Below the pieces are notes generated by a model, which ran no database searches, was not told where the DNA came from, and saw only the letters and a list, made by a program, of their open reading frames with translations. From Gemmatimonadota bacterium (GTDB lineage Bacteria > Gemmatimonadota > Gemmatimonadetes > Gemmatimonadales > Gemmatimonadaceae): 64,000 nucleotides of DNA. The stretch is from positions 1-64,000 of the forward strand of contig JADKAQ010000025.1 in assembly GCA_016719105.1 (NCBI GenBank), written 5' to 3'. A program made the position numbers and the translations under genes. Every line of letters begins with the position of its first letter. Position 1 is the first letter of the stretch. Positions 19,609-28,416 of this stretch are shown in pieces.

Positions 19609-20164
19609 GTTCCCGATCCGTGTCAGACCTGAAGCCATCGATGACGTGCGCCAACAACTTGCGCAGCTTGGCGCGCGCCTTGAAGAGTTGCGACTTGCTG
19701 CCACCAGCCGTGATGCCCAGCGCGGTGGCAATCTCCTCGTGCGTGTATCCCTCCACATCGTGCATGAGAAAGACGGTCCGCGCCCCCGGCGATAGCCGAG
19801 CAGCGGCGTCTTCGATGGAAGCGGCCAGGAGGGCTCGCTCGCTTCCGTGCTCCACCGAGGCGGTGTCCTCCTCGATGTCCGTTTCGATCTTGGCCAGTCG
19901 ACGGGTGCGCCGCAGCGCATTGAGCGTTCGGTTGACCGCGATCCGGTGCGCCCACGTCCCGAACTGCGAATCGCCCCGGTAGGTCGGCAGGGCCCGGAAG
20001 ATCTGGATCCAGACCTCCTGCGCGATGTCCACCGCATCGTCCGCATTCCCCACCAGGCGACGCACGACCGCGTCGATGTGCGGCGCGTGCTGCGACCAAA
20101 GCTGTCGCATCGCCCGCTCATCCCCGTCGATTGCTCGCTGAATGAGGGTGGTATCGGTGGCCAT
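19589..20164 (-). CDS. ECF-type RNA polymerase sigma factor
   Basis: Sigma-70 family factor of 191 residues. Region 2 spans about 18-85, with DIAQEVWIQIFRALPTY and the DNA-melting stretch FGTWAHRIAVNRTLN. Region 4 spans about 123-175, with VEGYTHEEIATALGI as helix-turn-helix entry. It is first in a sigma/anti-sigma/PDZ operon with overlapping genes, a classic arrangement for a signal-controlled sigma factor, which often activates its own promoter. I could not identify that promoter with confidence in the leader. Confidence 0.93.
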   Translation of the reverse strand: MATDTTLIQRAIDGDERAMRQLWSQHAPHIDAVVRRLVGNADDAVDIAQEVWIQIFRALPTYRGDSQFGTWAHRIAVNRTLNALRRTRRLAKIETDIEEDTASVEHGSERALLAASIEDAAARLSPGARTVFLMHDVEGYTHEEIATALGITAGGSKSQLFKARAKLRKLLAHVIDGFRSDTDREHAAPAY

Positions 20165-20469
20165 GGCGTTCTGGTTACTTCGTCACATGGCGCTCCCCGG
20201 TGGGTTTACGCGCCTACCCAATTGGGCATTCCCGTCCGCAGCGAAGGACGCAGTTTGCGCGTTGTCGTCCGGCCTGCTCGCGGCTCCAAACGGCCCCTGA
20301 ACGAGAACGTACATGAGGTAGAGTAACGGATCTCTCTACCTTGCAACAACCTAGACAACTTTGTATTCTCGATACGAACCGTAAAGCGCGCGTGGTGTAG
20401 CCTTTGCGGTCCGATACGCTATCGCCAGTTCGATCGTCGCTGCGATAGTCCCTTGCGAAGGAGTCGTCC
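20165..20469. other. Divergent intergenic region, sigma operon / beta-lactamase-like gene (305 bp)
   Basis: No gene. Part of it is clearly more AT-rich than the rest of the window (about 20311-20400). It carries an 8-bp inverted repeat AGGTAGAG-N10-CTCTACCT (20316-20341) and TTGTATTCTCGATACG just downstream. Promoters for both divergent genes must lie here, but no canonical -35/-10 pair stands out. Confidence 0.6.
20316..20341. promoter_or_regulatory. 8-bp inverted repeat in divergent promoter region
   Basis: Perfect arms AGGTAGAG and CTCTACCT are separated by ten bases in an AT-rich setting between two divergent genes. This is a candidate operator or RNA stem. There is no T-tract immediately after it. 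Confidence 0.4.
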
Positions 20470-21999
20470 GTGGTCGCTCATCTGGCACTCGCCCTCGTCA
20501 CGCTCGCTGCCACAGCGGAGAAGCTCCCGCTGCGGTCGCCGCGTTCGATGGGGATGTCCGCCGAGCGTCTGGCGACCATCGATCGCGTAGTCCGTCGCGG
20601 CATCACTGCTGGAGGATACCCCGGCGCCTCAGTCGTGATCGGACGCCGCGGAGCCGCCGTGATGCAGAAGGGCTTCGGCCACCTGGGATGGACCTCGGCC
20701 TCCCCCGAGGTCAACGCCGACAATACCATCTACGATCTCGCCTCCCTGTCCAAGGTCATCGGGACCACCACGGCGGCGATGATCCTCTTCGACGAAGGGC
20801 GCCTCGACCTCGACGCACCGGTCTCGACGTACATCCCCGAGTTCTCCGGCGGCAACAAGGAACTGGTCACGGTCCGTCATCTCCTCACGCACCGCTCCGG
20901 GCTCCCGGCCGGTCGCGAACTGTGGCGGATGACGTCCAAGCCGTCTGAAGCCAAGCAAGTCGTCATCAACACGCCACTCGCGTGCCAGCCTGGCGCCTGC
21001 TTCGTGTACAGTGACCTCGGAGCCGACGTCCTCGGATGGGTCGTCGAATCCGTCGCCGGCTTGCGCCTCGACACCTTCCTCGCCGAGCGCGTCTTCAAGC
21101 CGCTCGGGATGAACGACACGTACTACAATCCGCCGGACTCGGTGCGTCATCGCATCGCGCCCACCGAGGTCGCACCGCCCCGCGGATATCCGCTGCGTGG
21201 TGAAGTACACGACGAGAACGCCTTCGCCCTCGGCGGCGTCGCCGGCCACGCGGGGCTCTTCTCCACCGCGGCAGACCTCGCCGTCTTCGCCCAGATGATG
21301 CTCAACGGCGGCGTCTACGACGACGTCCGCATCTTCTCCGACAGCACCGTCTCGCTCTTCACGCGGCGTACCGCGGGGACGCGAGCCCTCGGCTGGGATA
21401 CCGCCGAGGGCCAGGGTGGCTCGGGCGAGTACCTCACGTCGGCCGCGTATGGCCACACCGGTTACACGGGGACCTCGATCTGGATCGACCCCGACCGGCA
21501 GATGTTCGTCGTCCTGCTGACCAACCGCGTCCACGCCGCTCGCGCCCGTCGCCCGTCGAAGGTGATCGCCGACGTGCGCGCCGACCTCGCCGACGCCGCC
21601 GCGCTCTCGGTCGAGGACTCCGACCAGATCCTGAACATGCCCGCCTCCTTCCGCGCCGACCGCGCGGACGGGTGGAACAAGTCGGTCCGCCGCTCGCGTC
21701 GGAGTTCGAGAAGCAGCCGGGCCAAGGCATCGAGCAGCAAGTCGGGCCGGGCCGTTTCCAAGGCGCGCGGCGCCAAGTCGTCCAAGGCGCGCAGCTCGAA
21801 AAGCGGCGCCAAGCGCTCGGTCAAGCCCAAGGTGAGCGCCAAGCCCTCCGCCAGGACGACCAGATCCAACAGCGCGGCCAGCAAGGTGCGACCGACCGCG
21901 TCCGCCTCTCGGAGTGGAGCCAAGGCCTCGACGAGGTCGTCGAGCAGCAAGAGCCGACCGATCGCGAAACGAACGAGCGGGAGTGCGGCCGGCAAGTAG
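20470..21999 (+). CDS. Serine hydrolase, class C beta-lactamase/penicillin-binding fold, with H1-like basic tail
   Basis: Protein of 509 residues. GTG start at 20470 with AAGGAG six bases upstream and a weakly hydrophobic N-terminus (HLALALVTLAATA), possibly a signal peptide. The beta-lactamase-type fold is supported by LASLSK near residue 90 (SxxK nucleophile), VYSDLG near 179 (YxN-like, Asp for Asn) and HTGYTG near 328 (HxG). Substrates could be esters or peptidoglycan peptides. Catalytic sequence ends near residue 400; about 108 residues rich in Ser/Lys/Arg/Ala follow, with repeated SSKS and KARG-like units, resembling histone H1 or AlgP tails. A strong terminator follows. Confidence 0.88.
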   Translation: MVAHLALALVTLAATAEKLPLRSPRSMGMSAERLATIDRVVRRGITAGGYPGASVVIGRRGAAVMQKGFGHLGWTSASPEVNADNTIYDLASLSKVIGTTTAAMILFDEGRLDLDAPVSTYIPEFSGGNKELVTVRHLLTHRSGLPAGRELWRMTSKPSEAKQVVINTPLACQPGACFVYSDLGADVLGWVVESVAGLRLDTFLAERVFKPLGMNDTYYNPPDSVRHRIAPTEVAPPRGYPLRGEVHDENAFALGGVAGHAGLFSTAADLAVFAQMMLNGGVYDDVRIFSDSTVSLFTRRTAGTRALGWDTAEGQGGSGEYLTSAAYGHTGYTGTSIWIDPDRQMFVVLLTNRVHAARARRPSKVIADVRADLADAAALSVEDSDQILNMPASFRADRADGWNKSVRRSRRSSRSSRAKASSSKSGRAVSKARGAKSSKARSSKSGAKRSVKPKVSAKPSARTTRSNSAASKVRPTASASRSGAKASTRSSSSKSRPIAKRTSGSAAGK

Positions 22000-22019
22000 C
22001 CGACCCTGAGCGAATCCAG

Positions 22020-22051
22020 GCCGCCCCCCTCCGGGCGGCTTCTTCTTTTTC
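22020..22051 (+). terminator. Rho-independent terminator
   Basis: GCCGCCC and GGGCGGC form a 7-bp stem with a six-base loop, followed by TTCTTCTTTTTC. It lies about 20 bases after the beta-lactamase-like stop. Confidence 0.8.
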
Positions 22052-22126
22052 GGGGATTCTTCCCGAACGGCTTGATCGGGATAGGCACGATCGCCGATCT
22101 TGCTGACGCTCTTTCGAGGATGACCG

Positions 22127-22582
22127 ATGTTGGATTCCGGCGACGTGGACGTTGCTCCTACCACCCCAGCGCCCTCTGCTCCCCCGGCCGCCTTCGGCGG
22201 TGAGGGCGACGCCGTCGCGCCTGTCGCCAGCGTGTCTGGCGAGGGAGCGCCTGCCGAGGGAACGCCTAACGCCGCCGCGGATTCGGCGATCACCGCCGAT
22301 CAGGTGAAGCTCGCGCTGCGCCGAGTGAAGGATCCCGAGCTCAACCTCAACATCCTCGACCTCGGGCTCATCTACGACATCGCCGTCGAAGGAAGCGATG
22401 TCTCGATCGACATGAGCCTGACCTCGCCGGGGTGCCCGTCGGGACCGGAGATCATGGGCGACGCCGAACGGCAGCTGAAGGCGATCGAGGGGATCGGCAC
22501 CGTGGCGGTGAACCTCGTCTGGTCGCCCCCCTGGACCCCCGATCGCATCGAGCCGCGCGTCAGGGCGTATCTGGGGTTCTGA
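22127..22582 (+). CDS. MIP18/DUF59 family iron-sulfur assembly protein (SufT-like)
   Basis: Protein of 151 residues. Residues 1-60 are Ala/Pro/Gly-rich and probably disordered. The DUF59 domain begins at ITADQVKLALRRVKDPEL near residue 57, continues with NILDLGLIYDI and reaches the conserved TSPGCP (single Cys) near residue 103. Family members such as SufT and PaaD assist Fe-S maturation. The main suf operon lies 20 kb away and lacks a sufT gene, so this may supply it; that is inference. ATG 22127 follows CGAGGA. It converges on the GHL10 gene with a 3-bp gap. Confidence 0.85.
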   Translation: MLDSGDVDVAPTTPAPSAPPAAFGGEGDAVAPVASVSGEGAPAEGTPNAAADSAITADQVKLALRRVKDPELNLNILDLGLIYDIAVEGSDVSIDMSLTSPGCPSGPEIMGDAERQLKAIEGIGTVAVNLVWSPPWTPDRIEPRVRAYLGF

Positions 22583-22585
22583 GCC

Positions 22586-24322
22586 CTAGCGCACGACGGC
22601 CGCCAGCGACTCCTGCCCCGCGTGATCCACCGCGGTGACGGCGATCATCGACGGCGGGGCATCGGTCATGTCGAGCGGGAGGCGGACGGTTCGCTGAGCG
22701 GCGGGGACGACGCGGGCGTACCACGCATCGCCATAGCGGGCGCGGATGACCCACCAGTGCGGCTCGCGCACGCTCAGGACGGTGGAGTACGCCGGTGACG
22801 ACGCGGTGCGGTCGGACGGCGTGCGTGGCGGTGGGGTGCCGGCGGGGCGGCGCACGCCGGGGGGCGGGGCCTCGACCATCGGCGCGTCGCGGCGCGTGAT
22901 GTCCAACTCGACCATGCGCGGCTGCGGGACGCGCACGACGACCGGGGCGTCGGGGATGCCGCTGGCCAGCCACGGCGACGGCGGGACGAGCGCCGGCTCG
23001 GCATAGAGGCCGCTGGCGAGTCGCGCGTTCATGGAATCGCGGTCGACCTTGAAGGCATCCATGCTGAAGTGGACGTTGCCGCTGCTGGGCGACAGCTGCG
23101 CGCGCGATTCGCGGATCTGGTCGAGCAGCTCGTCCACGGGCCAGGGCGCGCTGCGCCGGGCCGATGCACGCGATGTGTAGTTGCCGGGCCACAGGTTGCG
23201 CCCCAGGCGGTTCTCGGCGCGCCACCAGGCGAGCAGGTCGCGATACGATTGCAGCGGGGCGCCGAGCTTCCAGTAGAGTTGTGGCGTCCAGTAGTCGACC
23301 CACCCCTCGTTGAGCCACTTGCGCGAGTCGGCGTACAGCCGGTCGTAGGCATCGAAGCCGCGCACCGACTCCGGGTAGCCCGGGCGCCAGATGCCAAACG
23401 GGGAAATGCCGAACTTCACCCACGGCTTGGCGCGCTTGATGGCCGTGTACAGTTCCTGTACGAGCTGGTCGACGTTCTGGCGGCGCCAGTCGTCGCGGGA
23501 GAGCGTGCCCTCGCGCGCCTTGTAGGCACGCCACGAGCGCTCGTCGGGGAACGGGATCTCGCGCCCGCGCCGCGTGCGCTCGGGGTACGGGTAGAAGTAG
23601 TCGTCGATGTGGACGCCATCGACATCGTAGCGTCGCACCACGTCGACGACCACGTCGATCGTCTTGCGCCTGACGACGGCCTCCCCCGGATCCATCCAGG
23701 TGTAGGGGCCGTATCGGTGCACCACCGCCGGGTTCGTGCGCGACAGGTGCAACGGCGATTTCGTGCCCGTCGTGTCCCGCGGGTGACCGGCGCGATACGG
23801 GTTGAACCAGGCGTGCAGCTCCATCCCGCGCTTGTGCGCCTCCGCCACGGCAAAGGCGAGCGGGTCCCACATCGGCTGCGGCGCCCTGCCCTGCTGGCCG
23901 GTAAGGAAGTACGACCATGGTTCGAGGTGCGACTGGTACAGCGCGTCGCCCCCGGGGCGCACCTGGAAGATCACCGCATTGAGGCGCACCGCCGCGGCGA
24001 GGTCGAGGATGGCCAGCAGCTCCGTCTTCTGCGAATCGACGGGGAGCCCCGGACGCGACGGCCAGTCGATGTTGGTGACGGTGGCGACCCAGACGGCGCG
24101 GAACTCGCGCGGCAAGGGCGGCGCGATGGTATCGGCGGACGGGTCGCCGCCTAACGGGGCATACGGCAATCCCCGCGAGGGCGGGGCATCGTCCTGCGCC
24201 ACGGCGGGTCGGGCCACGACGCTCGCCAGCACCCCCACCAGCACCAGCACGCCGGCGCGCAGCCGACGGTTCACGGACACGGTGGGGCGCACGGCCTGTC
24301 CCGCCCCCACCACCTCAGCCAT
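22586..24322 (-). CDS. Family 10-like glycosylhydrolase (GHL10/DUF187), exported
   Basis: Secreted or periplasmic glycosidase-like protein of 578 residues. A signal peptide follows an N-terminal extension (hydrophobic AGVLVLVGVLASVVA, cleavage near AVAQ). The GHL10 barrel starts at FRAVWVATVTNIDWPS near residue 73, with HAWFNPYR, VDGVHIDDYFYPYP (putative catalytic acid region), FGISPFGIW and VDYWTPQLYW. The C-terminal 100 residues look fibronectin-like. Some relatives act on peptidoglycan glycan strands, which fits an exported enzyme, but the substrate is unproven. The start overlaps the RNase D stop by 8 bp. The true start may be further in, since the mapped one puts about 20 residues before the signal core. 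Confidence 0.85.
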   Translation of the reverse strand: MAEVVGAGQAVRPTVSVNRRLRAGVLVLVGVLASVVARPAVAQDDAPPSRGLPYAPLGGDPSADTIAPPLPREFRAVWVATVTNIDWPSRPGLPVDSQKTELLAILDLAAAVRLNAVIFQVRPGGDALYQSHLEPWSYFLTGQQGRAPQPMWDPLAFAVAEAHKRGMELHAWFNPYRAGHPRDTTGTKSPLHLSRTNPAVVHRYGPYTWMDPGEAVVRRKTIDVVVDVVRRYDVDGVHIDDYFYPYPERTRRGREIPFPDERSWRAYKAREGTLSRDDWRRQNVDQLVQELYTAIKRAKPWVKFGISPFGIWRPGYPESVRGFDAYDRLYADSRKWLNEGWVDYWTPQLYWKLGAPLQSYRDLLAWWRAENRLGRNLWPGNYTSRASARRSAPWPVDELLDQIRESRAQLSPSSGNVHFSMDAFKVDRDSMNARLASGLYAEPALVPPSPWLASGIPDAPVVVRVPQPRMVELDITRRDAPMVEAPPPGVRRPAGTPPPRTPSDRTASSPAYSTVLSVREPHWWVIRARYGDAWYARVVPAAQRTVRLPLDMTDAPPSMIAVTAVDHAGQESLAAVVR

Positions 24323-25610
24323 CCCGATACGGCGAGCCCTCGTCGTCGCCGGTGACAGCTTCCGACCCGGCCGCCGCCTTGGGCTTCGCGGCAGGAGTCG
24401 ACGCGCCAGATGCCGCGGCCGCGGTCACGGCACCGGCGGCACCGGACTCACCGTTCGGCACGTCGCGCAGCGACTTCACGAAGGCCGGCCCCAGCAGCTC
24501 GATCTGCCAGCCGCGCAACTCGGGGATCTCGCGCACCTCGTCGATGTGGCGCGGCTTGGCCCGTGCGACCGCCTCCAGGCGATCGCGCGCACAGAGCACA
24601 CCGGGATCCAGGTCCAGGTCGGCCGCCGCCTCGTCCCGCACACGCTTGAGCCGTGCGACGCGCTCGTCGAAGTGCGGATCGCGCTCCCATCGCGGCGCCT
24701 TGGGAAAGCGCGGCAGATCCGCGTCGGGGACGGCGCGCCCGCGCGCCACCGCCTCGAGGATCTCGCCCCCGCGGTTCTCCAGGATCCCGCGTCCGATCCC
24801 CTTGATGCTCCGCAGGTCTTCCATGGTGCGCGGCGAGCGCCGGGACAGTTCCAGCAACACGTCGTTGGTCACCACGCGGAAGGTGCTGCGATCGAGCCCC
24901 TTGGCCACGCCATCGCGCCAGGCGACGAGTTCGCGCAGCAACGCCAGCTCTCGGCGCGAGAGGTCGCGTGCGCCCTTGAGTCGCAGGAACGACGATCCGT
25001 CTTCCTCCGCCTGCCACTGCGTCCCCTCGAGGCGGTTGAACTCCTCCTGCGCCCAGCTCCAGCGCCCCTTCTGCTCCAACGACGACCGCAGCCGTTCGCG
25101 CAGGCCGAGCAGGTGCATCGTGTCCTGCGCGGCGTAGTCGAGCATGTCGGCCGTGAGCGGGCGCATCGACCAGTCGGCCCGCTGGTGCTTCTTGTCCAGC
25201 TTCACGCCGAAGTAGCTGTCGAGCAGCGCGGCCAGGCCAAAGGCCTTGATCCCCAGTAACTGGGCCGCGACGCGCGTGTCGAAGATGTTCGTCACCCGCC
25301 AGCCATAGTCCTGGTGCAGCAGGCGCAGGTCGTAGTCGGCGTCGTGAAAGACCACCTCGACGTCGCGCGACTCGAGCAGCGCCCCCAGCCGCGACGGCGA
25401 CGCCACCTTGAGCGGGTCGAGGATCGCGTGATGCGCGTCAGTCGACAGCTGCAACAAGTAGATGCGGTCGACGTACCGGTGGAAACTCGCCCCCTCCGTG
25501 TCGATCGCCAACACCCGCGCCGTCTCGATGGACGACAGGAAGTGGTCAGCGGCCTCGGGAGAGTCGAGAAAAAGTGGGCGCGTGGGCTCGGATTTCCGTG
25601 AAGCGGTCAC
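24315..25610 (-). CDS. rnd: Ribonuclease D
   Basis: 3'-5' exoribonuclease for tRNA and small-RNA 3' maturation, 431 residues. The DEDDy exonuclease domain is plain: LAIDTEGAS near residue 34 (ExoI), VFHDADYDLRLLHQDY near 87 (ExoII) and DYAAQDTMHL near 161 (ExoIII with Tyr). An HRDC domain follows at about 210-290 (VTNDVLLELSRRSPRTM). The last 50 residues are Ala/Pro/Gly-rich and disordered. It is first in a two-gene overlapping operon with the GHL10 gene. Confidence 0.93.
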   Translation of the reverse strand: MTASRKSEPTRPLFLDSPEAADHFLSSIETARVLAIDTEGASFHRYVDRIYLLQLSTDAHHAILDPLKVASPSRLGALLESRDVEVVFHDADYDLRLLHQDYGWRVTNIFDTRVAAQLLGIKAFGLAALLDSYFGVKLDKKHQRADWSMRPLTADMLDYAAQDTMHLLGLRERLRSSLEQKGRWSWAQEEFNRLEGTQWQAEEDGSSFLRLKGARDLSRRELALLRELVAWRDGVAKGLDRSTFRVVTNDVLLELSRRSPRTMEDLRSIKGIGRGILENRGGEILEAVARGRAVPDADLPRFPKAPRWERDPHFDERVARLKRVRDEAAADLDLDPGVLCARDRLEAVARAKPRHIDEVREIPELRGWQIELLGPAFVKSLRDVPNGESGAAGAVTAAAASGASTPAAKPKAAAGSEAVTGDDEGSPYRDG

Positions 25611-25940
25611 TGGTCAGTTGCAGGAGCGGCGGCCGTCTCCGCTTGGCGGAGTCGGCGGAGGAGCGTCTGGCCGAGTAATCTAGCACCCGAGGCAGGGCTC
25701 GTGCCGCCGCCTGGCGGCGGCGCGCCCTCCGGCGATTCAGCGGCTCACCCCCCGTCGTGTCAGACGATCTCCCTCGACCGCATCGCGCGGGGGCGCCATG
25801 TTAGCCCGTCCGACGGCAACGTCGCGTCCAGGTCCCCACGGCGGGCCCACCCGCGACATACCGGCCCGCCGGGCACCGCTCGCCCCCCAGGTCCACCACC
25901 ACTTCTCCGCCACGACTCGTGGCGGCAGGACACTCTCCCG
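25611..25940. other. Divergent intergenic region rnd / hydrolase (330 bp)
   Basis: No gene supported. It contains a GC inverted repeat (GCCGCCGC-CT-GGCGGCGGC region, about 25701-25721) and, on the minus strand near 25674-25684, GCTAGATTACTC, which could hold the rnd -10. The hydrolase frame stays open through the second half, but the peptide is Pro/Arg-rich and lacks family similarity. Confidence 0.55.
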
Positions 25941-26735
25941 ATGATCGCCTACTGCGGTGGAATCGAGATCGGCTACGACGACATGGGGAGCGGCGATGCG
26001 GTGGTCTTCCTGCACGGCTTCCCGCATCACCGCGCCCTGTGGGCGTCGCAGGTCGCCGCCCTGGTCGACCGGGCCCGATGCATCGCCCCCGACCTGCGCG
26101 GCTTTGGCGAGAGCAGCGTGCACCCCCCCTACTCGGTCGACCAGTACGCGGACGACCTGGCCGCCCTGCTCGACTCGCTCCGGATCGAGCGTGCCGTCGT
26201 CTGTGGACTCTCCATGGGCGGCTATGTGGCGCTGGCCTTCTGGCGGCGGCACCGGGCCCGAGTTCGCGCCCTCATCCTCATGGATACGCGCGCCGGGAAC
26301 GACTCCGCCGAGGGGCGCGAGCGTCGCGACCAGATGATCGCGTTGGCACGCCAACGTGGGAGCGAAGCGGTGGCCGACGCGATGATCACCGGGATGGTCG
26401 GGAAACGGACCCGTGAGAAGTGCCCGGAGGTCGTCGACGACGTGCATCGGATGCTCGAGAGCGCCCCGGTCGACGGGGTGGTGGGGGCGCTCGAGGCGCT
26501 CCGCGACCGTCCCGACTCGACCGCGACGCTGGAGACGATCGACGTCCCGACGCTCATCGTGGTGGGGGAGGACGACGTCCTGACCCCGCCCGGCGAGGCG
26601 ATGCTCCTCCACGCCGGTATCCGTGGCAGCACCCTCGAAGTGATTGCCGGTGCCGGACACGTGGCCAACGTGGAGCGTCCAGCCGCGGTGAATCACGTCA
26701 TCACGGAGTTCCTCGCCAAGGTCACGCTCTCCTGA
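25941..26735 (+). CDS. Alpha/beta hydrolase
   Basis: Cytoplasmic hydrolase of 264 residues. Visible are VVFLHGFPHHRALW near residue 21 (oxyanion region), PDLRGFGES near 51, GLSMGG near 91 (nucleophile), VVGEDDVLTPP near 210 (Asp) and GAGHVANVE near 239 (His). It is similar to 3-oxoadipate enol-lactonase and related esterases, but no aromatic-degradation genes are nearby, so no substrate is assigned. It converges on the HAD gene with a 13-bp gap. Confidence 0.88.
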   Translation: MIAYCGGIEIGYDDMGSGDAVVFLHGFPHHRALWASQVAALVDRARCIAPDLRGFGESSVHPPYSVDQYADDLAALLDSLRIERAVVCGLSMGGYVALAFWRRHRARVRALILMDTRAGNDSAEGRERRDQMIALARQRGSEAVADAMITGMVGKRTREKCPEVVDDVHRMLESAPVDGVVGALEALRDRPDSTATLETIDVPTLIVVGEDDVLTPPGEAMLLHAGIRGSTLEVIAGAGHVANVERPAAVNHVITEFLAKVTLS

Positions 26736-26748
26736 CGGACGAGCGGCG

Positions 26749-27465
26749 CTATCGCGTGAGGTAGTCGGCGAGCGCGGTGAGGCTCTCCGCGACGTGTTCG
26801 GCCCTGGTTGGGCCACCCTTTCGCACGGCGTCGAGGCGGATGGCGCGCATGCCCACACCCAGGGCGCCGGCGATATCCGTGCGTTCGATGTCGCCCACGT
26901 GCAGCGCCTCGTGCGGGGCGACGCCTAACGCGGTGAGCGCGGCATGGAAGGGCTCCGGGCGCGGCTTGGCGTGGCCGATGTCCATCGAGTAGATCGTCGC
27001 CGTGAACCGGTCGCGCACGCCATCCTGCGCCAGCAGGCGGTCCTGCGCCGTCCCGCTCACGAAACCGGTATCGGAGACGATGGCCAGGGCATACCGCTCA
27101 CCCAGCCGTGCCAGCGCCTCGCGCGCACCGGGAAGCATCGGCGGGGGGAGCTCGGTGAGCGTCCGGTCGATCTCCTCGATCGCGACCGCCATATGCTCAC
27201 AGTCCGGCGGTCGCGTGATCGACAGCTGACCCAGCAGCCAGTGGATGCGCTCGGCGGTGGTGTAACCCCGGTGCTCCTCTCGCCACCAGCGCTCGGCCTC
27301 GGCCGCCGATGCGCGGTACAGCGCCTCGAACTCGAGCGGGTCGGCGGTATGGCCGAGTCGCGCGAGCATGCGAAGCAGCACCTCCCGCCGGCGCTCGATA
27401 CGCACCGGCTCGGAGGCGCCGCTGTAGATCGTGTCCCAATAGTCCAGGGTGATGGCGCGCAGCAT
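26749..27465 (-). CDS. HAD-superfamily phosphatase-like hydrolase
   Basis: Protein of 238 residues with all four HAD motifs: LDYWDT near residue 8 (motif I, D-x3-D rather than the common DxDxT), IVSDTG near 128 (II), HAKPRPEPF near 164 (III Lys) and HVGDIERTDIAGA near 190 (IV). A helical C1 cap lies between motifs I and II, with WWREEHRGYTT. It probably acts on a small phosphorylated metabolite. The start at 27465 is the family-typical first Met. Confidence 0.87.
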   Translation of the reverse strand: MLRAITLDYWDTIYSGASEPVRIERRREVLLRMLARLGHTADPLEFEALYRASAAEAERWWREEHRGYTTAERIHWLLGQLSITRPPDCEHMAVAIEEIDRTLTELPPPMLPGAREALARLGERYALAIVSDTGFVSGTAQDRLLAQDGVRDRFTATIYSMDIGHAKPRPEPFHAALTALGVAPHEALHVGDIERTDIAGALGVGMRAIRLDAVRKGGPTRAEHVAESLTALADYLTR

Positions 27466-27546
27466 GTCAGCCGTGGTTGGCGACGCTGGCTCGCTGGACG
27501 CGCGGGGGGCGGGGGCCGCGCTGGGCGCCCGCCCGGTCGTTCCGGA

Positions 27547-27810
27547 TCAGCGCGTCGGCCGCCCCGGCGGATTGGCGCTCTTGAAGACGTCGCGGTTGAT
27601 CTGGACGTACTGGCGCATGTTCGCCGGGACATCTTCCTCGGGGAAGATCGCCGTCACCGGGCACTCCGGCTCGCAGGCGCCGCAGTCGATGCACTCGTCC
27701 GGGTGGATGTAGAGCTGGTCCTCTCCCTCGTAGATGCAATCCACGGGGCAGACATCCACGCAGGCCTTGTCCTTGGTGCCAATGCAGGCTTCGGTGATGA
27801 CGTACGGCAT
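27547..27810 (-). CDS. 7Fe-type ferredoxin (3Fe-4S/4Fe-4S)
   Basis: Electron carrier of 87 residues. MPYVITEACIGTKDKACVDV gives the first Cys set (Cys 9, 17, 21, then CPVDC), and CIDCGACEPECP the second, as in FdxA-type seven-iron ferredoxins. The ATG at 27810 is the family start; a longer frame upstream is spurious. No clear Shine-Dalgarno is seen. It diverges from a molybdenum hydroxylase operon, for which it might serve as electron partner; that is speculation. Confidence 0.93.
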   Translation of the reverse strand: MPYVITEACIGTKDKACVDVCPVDCIYEGEDQLYIHPDECIDCGACEPECPVTAIFPEEDVPANMRQYVQINRDVFKSANPPGRPTR

Positions 27811-27918
27811 GATCGGAGTAGGTTGAGCCAGACGGTTGGGCGGACTGACAAGATATGCGGTCAGCCCGATGGGCAATAGGCGCTGGACAGCGCCGCGATC
27901 GACGGCCAGATAGATCCC

Positions 27919-28416
27919 ATGCGATTGACGATCAACGATAGGACGCGGGACCTAGCGCCAGAGCCACACGAAACGCTGCTCACCACGCTGCGCGACCGCC
28001 TCTTCCTGACCGGGGCCAAGCAGGGGTGCGATCGCGGCGAGTGCGGCGCGTGCACGGTGCTGCTCAACGGCGAGCCGGTGTACGCCTGCCTCACGCTCAC
28101 GCAGGCGTGCGATGGCGAGTCGGTCACGACAGTCGAAGGCTTGGCCAGGGGCGACGACCTGCACCCGCTGCAGGACGCCTTCATCGCGCAGGACGCGGTG
28201 CAGTGCGGCTTCTGCACGTCGGGGCAGCTGATGGCCGCGGCCGCCCTGCTCGCCCGCGACCCTGCCCCCGGCCAGGCGGCGATCGACGAGGCGATGAGCG
28301 GGAACCTGTGCCGCTGCGGTACGTATCCGGCGATCGTGCGGGCGATCGAAGGGGCCGCCGCCGTCCTGCGGGGCGAGTCCGCGCCGGGCGAGACGGGAAC
28401 GGACGGGGTGGCATGA
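27919..28416 (+). CDS. Molybdenum hydroxylase (xanthine dehydrogenase family) 2Fe-2S subunit
   Basis: Small iron-sulfur subunit of 165 residues passing electrons from the molybdenum cofactor to FAD. The plant-type 2Fe-2S set is CDRGECGAC near residue 37 with a fourth Cys in VYACL near 57; the second cluster uses CGFCTSGQ near 95 and CRCGTY near 131. The C-terminal 20 residues are Gly/Ala-rich. Its stop overlaps the large-subunit start as ATGA, so the two are coupled. The FAD subunit is not adjacent; a candidate lies at 38220. Confidence 0.94.
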   Translation: MRLTINDRTRDLAPEPHETLLTTLRDRLFLTGAKQGCDRGECGACTVLLNGEPVYACLTLTQACDGESVTTVEGLARGDDLHPLQDAFIAQDAVQCGFCTSGQLMAAAALLARDPAPGQAAIDEAMSGNLCRCGTYPAIVRAIEGAAAVLRGESAPGETGTDGVA

